DNA of 34,748 nt from Candidatus Kuenenia stuttgartensis (GTDB taxonomy: Bacteria > Planctomycetota > Planctomycetia > Planctomycetales > Planctomycetaceae): the NCBI GenBank assembly GCA_945861975.1, contig CAMAXD010000017.1, forward strand, positions 1 through 34,748, in the 5' to 3' direction. Numbering within the stretch: position 1 is the first letter of the stretch; each line of letters begins with the position of its first letter. Both the position numbers and the translations under genes were made by a program. This document shows positions 30,372 through 34,748 of this stretch, in pieces. The notes beneath the pieces are model-generated. The model saw nothing but the letters and a program-made list of their open reading frames with translations. It made no database searches and was not told where the DNA came from.

Positions 30372-33300
30372 TTACTGTAGATACAGGAACTCATTGCTGT
30401 TCAGAATGACTCTGCAGAACGCCGCAAGTCCCTGGCTCGCAACAAAATCGTCCGCCAGATCGATCTCCTCCGGAGTCGCCTCGCGTCCAAATGCTCGAAG
30501 ATAGACTCGAGATACCTGCGTTTTGATCTCTTCACCCGCCTCCTGCTTCACCTGCTTTGCGAAGTAATCGGCCATCGCAAAGACAAGCGAGTTATTCATC
30601 AGAGATAATGCCTGCAGCGGAGTGATCGTATTTGCTCGCTTCGGCGCTGTGGTTGAGGGATCCGGACAATCAAATGTATCAAGAAACGGATTCCGTCCAC
30701 CACGCGGCATAAAGCGATAGATCGTGCGACGATGAGTTTCAAAGGTCGCTTCCTCAAGCAGCTTGTAGAAATTACTGCCTTTGAATTTGAAATGCTCGAC
30801 ATCGCGATAACCGCGGCCACCGATTTCCGGATTCAATCGCCCTGTGACCACCAGCACCGCGTCACGCAGCTCTTCTGCGTCCAGACGCTGCGGGGACTTT
30901 CTCCACAGGAGTCGATTGTCGGCATCACTTCTGCTGTTTGCTTCAACAGGTGCCGAGCCTTGCCGGTAAGTCGCTGAAGTCACGATCAACCGATGCAATG
31001 GCTTGAGCCGATATCCCATTGACTGAAACTGCACAGCAAGCCAGTCCAGCAGTTCCGGATGGCTTGGCCGCCCACCGTTAAAACCGAAATCGCTGGGCGT
31101 GGCGACCAACCCCTGACCAAAGTGGTAGTGCCAGACTCGATTCACCATGACTCTGACAAACAACGGATTGTCACGATGAGTAATCCAGTCAGCCAGCCGA
31201 ATTCGACGCTCCGCATCCGGGGCATCCGGAGCCAGTCCAAAGCCTGCCTCGCCTCCGGGCACAGCCGAAAATCCGGTCGGCGTCACAACATCGCCGGGAC
31301 TTCCCACATCGCCTCTACGCAGAACACGCGAAGCACCCGGATTGGTCGAGACACAGGTGTAGAGTGTTCGTGATTCGGAGTTCACAAGATTCTGGCGTTC
31401 AATGCTCAATAGGCTCTTTTCATCCACCAATGCCTGATGGTTTTTACGCTGTGTTGCCGTCAGTCTTGCCAGAATCTCCTTCTCGGACACATGGTTAATA
31501 TCCGATGCACCGGCGGATGCGGCGACTTCCTCGGCCGTCAATGCACGATCGTAGAGCACGGCTCGATCAATGCGACCGGCCAGCATTCGATTACCGCCGG
31601 GGAGCCCGTGACGCAGCCCAAAGACGAGCTGAAACTTTCCTGAAGCATACTTTTGGAGTTCACCCGGTCGATTTGCAGCACCATACGGCTTCCCATCGCG
31701 ATAGCCCACAATTGTCCCATCAGCCTGATAGACGATCGCGAAGTGAATCGGTCGTTGAGTGGCCTCTGTTTCTTCCACTCCATTTAACGGCATTGTTCGA
31801 ACGAAACCGTTGCTTCCGGCCATCCATTTGCGAGCTTCGCGTTCGCCAAACACAATCGCGTCAAACGTAGCGCCATCTAACGTCTGCAGGCTGATCGCTG
31901 CTCCCCCGCCCTGCTCCAGGGTATCAAGCTGAACCCAAGCCTCCAGAGTTTTCTCGGCGATATCCGTCGCAATCGGTGCCGAGGCGACGAAGCCATCTTT
32001 GCCGTCGACGACCAGCATTCCATTCTCCAGGCGTGCTCCACCGCTGAGCGTGCCCTTGATCATGCCCGCGCTGTCATTCGGGTCTTCGTTGAACTCCCAT
32101 CGTGCCCAGGCTATGGGCGGCTCCGGCCCCTTGTAGCCAGAGGCTTTGCGTTCCGCGGCAATCGCACCCCGAATTGGCTGTTGGATCGCTTCGAATTCGT
32201 TTTGCAGTCCTTTCATTCGCTGATCAATTAACTGTATTCGCTGCTGCTGTTCGGCCGACAGTGGTACTCGAATCATCCGTTCGCCGTGAGTCACACCATT
32301 GAGCGTTGCAGCAAACTGGTAATAGTTCTGCTGCGAGATCGGATCGAACTTGTGATCGTGACACCTGGCACAGTTGGCCGTGAGTCCGAGAAATGTCTGG
32401 CCTACAGAGCCAACCAGATCCTCCAGTTCATCCTGAGCCATCGACATCCGCATCTTGTCGTTTGAAGGCAGAGTTGTATTGTGCGGTCCAGCCACCAGAA
32501 ATCCGCTGGCCGAAATCGCACTGAAATCATCCGGATGCAGTACGTCACCGGCTAACTGCAATCTGACAAATTGATCATAGGGCATGTCCTGATTCAACGC
32601 ATTAATGACCCAGTTCCGATAGTGCCAGAAGTTGTCCCGCGGTTCGTCATATTCAAACCCATTGCTTTCTCCGTACCTGGCAACATCCAGCCAATGCCGC
32701 GCCCAGCGTTCGCCATAATGAGGCGAGGCCAGCATGCGATCGACGAGTTTCTCCCAGGCATCAGCAGAGTTGTCGGCCAGAAACGCATTCACTTCGTCGG
32801 GTGTGGGCGGCAGCCCCAGCAGATCAAAACTGAGTCGACGAATCAGCGTTCGTTTATCAGCGATCGGTGACGGCGACAGACCTGCTTTTTGAAGTCTCTC
32901 CAGAACAAAGGCATCCACAGGATTCTCGGACCAGCCAGAAAGTTCAACCTGAGACGGTGTGTGACGTTGCAAAGGTTTCAAGGACCACCAGTCAACACCC
33001 GCTCGTGAATCCGTCGTGAATCGAAACGGATCAATTTTCTCGGTCCCCCATTTCGCACCGCCAGCGATCCATACTTTCAGCGTCGCTTTTTCTTCTTTTG
33101 TCAACGGCTTCTTCGGCGGCATCGTATCCGATTCCACCTGCTGCCAGAGAAGACTCTTTTCCAGATCACCGGGCTCAATGATCCGTCCAGACTCTCCCCC
33201 CGCTCTAGCGGAATCGCGATTCGAAAGATCCAGCTTTCCTTTCGCATCCGGCCCTTCGTGACAGCTCAGGCACCGCTGTACGAACAAGGGTGCAATCGTT

Positions 33301-33404
33301 CGATCAAAATCTGTAGTGTCGTCAGCGGCGACGATCCGCACCGACGTCACAAAAGTCAAAAGTACCAGAATATTTCTCGGTGCAATCATTCGAAAACAAC
33401 ACAT
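30372..33404 (-). CDS. PSD1-type planctomycete cytochrome c / DUF1549 / LamG / DUF1553 protein
   Basis: The protein has 1010 aa with an N-terminal export signal. The c-type heme motif CLSCH (Cys45, Cys48, His49) sits in the planctomycete cytochrome c domain that ends with MPPKKPLTKEEKATLKVWI. DUF1549 follows (residues ~150-375: ERLQKAGLSPSP, RRLSFDLLGLPPTPDEV) and holds a second heme-like motif CARCH at 345-349 (NCARCHDHKFDPIS). Residues ~430-650 form a LamG-like domain (SAPIATDIAEKTLEAWVQLD, RIDRAVLYDRALTAEEVA). DUF1553 closes the protein (RIRLADWITHRDNPLFVRVM, GRPSHPELLDWLAVQF). Either ATG (33404 or 33389) is possible; I kept 33404. The LamG insertion between DUF1549 and DUF1553 suggests glycan or surface binding. 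It is co-oriented with the DUF1501 gene downstream. Confidence 0.93.
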   Translation of the reverse strand: MCCFRMIAPRNILVLLTFVTSVRIVAADDTTDFDRTIAPLFVQRCLSCHEGPDAKGKLDLSNRDSARAGGESGRIIEPGDLEKSLLWQQVESDTMPPKKPLTKEEKATLKVWIAGGAKWGTEKIDPFRFTTDSRAGVDWWSLKPLQRHTPSQVELSGWSENPVDAFVLERLQKAGLSPSPIADKRTLIRRLSFDLLGLPPTPDEVNAFLADNSADAWEKLVDRMLASPHYGERWARHWLDVARYGESNGFEYDEPRDNFWHYRNWVINALNQDMPYDQFVRLQLAGDVLHPDDFSAISASGFLVAGPHNTTLPSNDKMRMSMAQDELEDLVGSVGQTFLGLTANCARCHDHKFDPISQQNYYQFAATLNGVTHGERMIRVPLSAEQQQRIQLIDQRMKGLQNEFEAIQQPIRGAIAAERKASGYKGPEPPIAWARWEFNEDPNDSAGMIKGTLSGGARLENGMLVVDGKDGFVASAPIATDIAEKTLEAWVQLDTLEQGGGAAISLQTLDGATFDAIVFGEREARKWMAGSNGFVRTMPLNGVEETEATQRPIHFAIVYQADGTIVGYRDGKPYGAANRPGELQKYASGKFQLVFGLRHGLPGGNRMLAGRIDRAVLYDRALTAEEVAASAGASDINHVSEKEILARLTATQRKNHQALVDEKSLLSIERQNLVNSESRTLYTCVSTNPGASRVLRRGDVGSPGDVVTPTGFSAVPGGEAGFGLAPDAPDAERRIRLADWITHRDNPLFVRVMVNRVWHYHFGQGLVATPSDFGFNGGRPSHPELLDWLAVQFQSMGYRLKPLHRLIVTSATYRQGSAPVEANSRSDADNRLLWRKSPQRLDAEELRDAVLVVTGRLNPEIGGRGYRDVEHFKFKGSNFYKLLEEATFETHRRTIYRFMPRGGRNPFLDTFDCPDPSTTAPKRANTITPLQALSLMNNSLVFAMADYFAKQVKQEAGEEIKTQVSRVYLRAFGREATPEEIDLADDFVASQGLAAFCRVILNSNEFLYLQ

Positions 33405-33574
33405 CCCAATGGCCTCGCGCGTGGGCTCCCGTTCAGTCAGGGACTACTGCGTCATCAGGATAACCAGCCCATTGAACCATGTCACTGAATCGGCGTGGTT
33501 CATTCAGAATCGGAATGTTCCGTTTGGGATGGTTGGCGATCTGAAACGATTCGATTACACCCCGCAATGGTACC

Positions 33575-33587
33575 CTGCAAATTGCAG
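33575..33587. promoter_or_regulatory. 13-bp palindrome CTGCAA-A-TTGCAG, possible operator
   Basis: This perfect odd-centred palindrome ends 23 bp upstream of the DUF1080 start, within the divergent gap to the PSD1 gene. An operator is a guess; no regulator is linked. Confidence 0.3.
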
Positions 33588-33610
33588 AAAACTCTCATTG
33601 AAGACAATCG

Positions 33611-34264
33611 GTGAAAACACTTCAAACTCTCGTGCGCCGTTCGTTGATCGTCGGAATTCTCGCTGCCGGATTACTCAGATCGATGGAGCCATTGATTGCG
33701 GCGCCACCTGAAGGCTTCGTCGCACTATTCAATGGGAAAGACCTCGACGGATGGAAAGGTCTGGTGGCAACTCCGGAAAAGCGAGCGGCCATGAAACCGG
33801 AAGAACTGGCTGAAGCTCAGAAGCATGCTGATGCCAACATGAAGGAGCACTGGTCCGTCGTCGATGGCGAAATGGTGTTCGACGGGAAAGGCGACAGCCT
33901 CTGCACTATCGAAGACTATGGCGACTTCGAACTGTCCGTGGACTGGAAGATTCTGGAAGGCGGAGACAGCGGGATCTATCTGCGAGGCAGTCCTCAGATT
34001 CAGAGCTGGGATACCAAGTTTGAAAAGTACCAATGGCCGGGAGCTGACAAAGGTTCCGGCGCTTTCTGGAACAATAAAACTCACCCACGTTTTCCAATCG
34101 CCCATGCCGACAAACCGGTGGGCGAGTGGAACACGTTTTTCATTCGCATGGTCGGCGAACCACTAGTTCACGGGATCCGAAGTTCAATTGCCTTCAGTTC
34201 ATCATCGCGGTTGATCGTCAGAGACACTCGCTGGCCGGTGCGAAAGGCGGCTAGTTGTTGCTGA
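33611..34264 (+). CDS. 3'-truncated DUF1080 (3-keto-disaccharide hydrolase-like) protein
   Basis: GTG start at 33611; signal peptide (TLQTLVRRSLIVGILAAGLL). The exported domain begins EGFVALFNGKDLDGWKG and continues with SVVDGEMVFDGKG, DFELSVDWKI, GGDSGIYLRG, GSGAFWNNKT and VGEWNTFFIRMVGE. In the family the chain then continues with a beta-strand block (roughly VTVYLNGKLVV ... ELQHHG). Here it stops matching at about base 34160. The last ~35 codons are simply the antisense of the tail of the neighbouring protease gene (PLVHGIRSSIAFSS...). About 60 residues of the fold are therefore missing, and the protein is probably non-functional. DUF1080 members occur near PSD1/DUF1501 genes in planctomycetes, which fits the surrounding context. 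Confidence 0.85.
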   Translation: MKTLQTLVRRSLIVGILAAGLLRSMEPLIAAPPEGFVALFNGKDLDGWKGLVATPEKRAAMKPEELAEAQKHADANMKEHWSVVDGEMVFDGKGDSLCTIEDYGDFELSVDWKILEGGDSGIYLRGSPQIQSWDTKFEKYQWPGADKGSGAFWNNKTHPRFPIAHADKPVGEWNTFFIRMVGEPLVHGIRSSIAFSSSSRLIVRDTRWPVRKAASCC

Positions 34265-34748
34265 AAGTCGGTGATGCTGGTGATCACAGCATCCTCAACA
34301 AGCACAATCAGGTCCCCTCGCTGCAGGCCCGACTTTCCGGATAAAGAATCCGTTGCCACATCGTCAACAAACGCGGGGGTTCGTTCAACGACGTTTGGAA
34401 CCATTGTCAAACCGTACTTCGCCGTGAGATCTTTATCTGAGATCATGGGCACATCGCTGGTTGCATCTTTGGGCCTCTGATCGATTTTCCTGCCAGCCAT
34501 GAGGGCTTCAACAACCGGCCTCAACATCGTCAGAGGAACTGCATAGTTGACCCAGGTGCGACTCGACGCATGACGAATTTCTCGACCAATCAAACCCACC
34601 GGCATTCCTGCGGCGTCAGTCAAAAGTCCACCGGCCGCTCCGGAGTTATTCGTGATGGCATCGATCAGCCATATTGGCGATTTGACAGGAAACTTCCAGC
34701 GTCCCTGAGTGGCTTCCAACGGCACTCTGGCCGCGATAACGCCATGAA
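34168..34748 (-). CDS. Trypsin-like serine protease/PDZ protein, C-terminal part (cut by window end)
   Basis: The frame is open to the window edge; the ORF-track start at 34725 is a GTG inside the frame (upstream reads HGVIAAR), so the gene is partial at its 5' end. The visible ~193 residues contain the last part of a trypsin-like domain (IWLIDAITNNSGAAGGLLTD, NYAVPLTMLRPVVEAL) and a PDZ domain (ATDSLSGKSGLQRGDLIVLV, ITDFQQQLAAFRTGQRVSLT). Where HtrA-type enzymes have GNSGG, this has NNSGAAGG. I recall planctomycete relatives with NPGAAGG, suggesting an altered or inactive site. Its stop codon (34168-34170) lies ~8 bp from the point where the convergent DUF1080 gene breaks off. Confidence 0.8.
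   Translation of the reverse strand, partial: HGVIAARVPLEATQGRWKFPVKSPIWLIDAITNNSGAAGGLLTDAAGMPVGLIGREIRHASSRTWVNYAVPLTMLRPVVEALMAGRKIDQRPKDATSDVPMISDKDLTAKYGLTMVPNVVERTPAFVDDVATDSLSGKSGLQRGDLIVLVEDAVITSITDFQQQLAAFRTGQRVSLTINRDDELKAIELRIP

Noticed and set aside
30266-30394. N-terminal extension of DUF1501 in the track
   Set aside because: It precedes the Tat signal, translates a repeat hairpin and overlaps the PSD1 stop. The ATG at 30265 has a good SD.
34161-34177. ACTAGT...GGATCC near the DUF1080 break looks like a cloning polylinker
   Set aside because: Most of it encodes the natural end of the protease (ELRIP stop) on the minus strand, and the spacing does not match a common polylinker. 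It is kept only as a reason to check the join by reads.
1-34748. CRISPR array, transposase, integrase, phage or toxin-antitoxin genes
   Set aside because: I looked for regularly spaced repeats and typical motifs on both strands and found none that hold up.

Overview
The window looks like chromosomal DNA of a planctomycete, probably a marine Planctomycetaceae/Pirellulaceae-type organism. This rests on the gene families, not on any rRNA marker. The families are DUF1501 proteins with Tat signals, a PSD1-type cytochrome (DUF1549/DUF1553), a DUF1080 protein, a giant ceramidase/LamG/propeller/HEAT/cytochrome-c fusion, a CxPxR sulfatase, a YHYH protein, a PQQ-like propeller, and an N-terminal ECF-sigma fragment of the kind common in this phylum. 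Most genes lie on the minus strand, most products carry export signals, and several intergenic gaps hold inverted repeats.

Layout: (1) 1-720 is the 3' end of a DUF1501 gene, convergent with a bifunctional proline dehydrogenase/P5C dehydrogenase (putA-like, 734-3859, minus). That gene has a perfect 22-bp inverted repeat in its leader. (2) 4310-10965 holds two minus-strand genes for exported proteins: a PQQ-like propeller and the 1728-aa multidomain fusion. A Tat-signal protein of unknown function (11312-12868, plus) diverges from them across another inverted repeat. (3) 13044-18222 is a minus-strand run: a sigma-like/export-domain fusion, a sulfatase, a 245-aa exported protein and a SHD1-YHYH-PEBP protein. 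Three of these carry Gly/Lys/Arg-rich basic segments, and two of the gaps hold inverted repeats. (4) 18375-21918 holds two different ammonium transporters, each followed by a convincing intrinsic terminator. A good sigma-54 -24/-12 match lies upstream of the first transcribed one, which points to nitrogen-responsive control. (5) 22745-24757 encodes an exported alpha-helical protein ending in a receiver-like domain that has lost its phosphorylation residues. A 52-aa single-TM ORF missing from the ORF track lies convergent to it. (6) 25161-28581 holds an exported alpha/beta hydrolase and an MBL-fold hydrolase. (7) 28829-33404 is the planctomycete pair DUF1501 + PSD1 cytochrome. (8) 33611-34748 holds a DUF1080 gene whose 3' end is missing and is replaced by the tail of an oppositely oriented trypsin-like/PDZ gene. 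This is either a rearrangement scar or an assembly chimera.

No rRNA, tRNA, CRISPR array, intact transposase or phage gene was seen. The best leads for something undescribed are the sigma-fragment fusion at 17395-18222, the exported pseudo-receiver protein, the basic-tailed exported cluster downstream of the sigma fusion, and the ceramidase-to-cytochrome megaprotein. Family assignments come from reading motifs and from memory; no database search was run.
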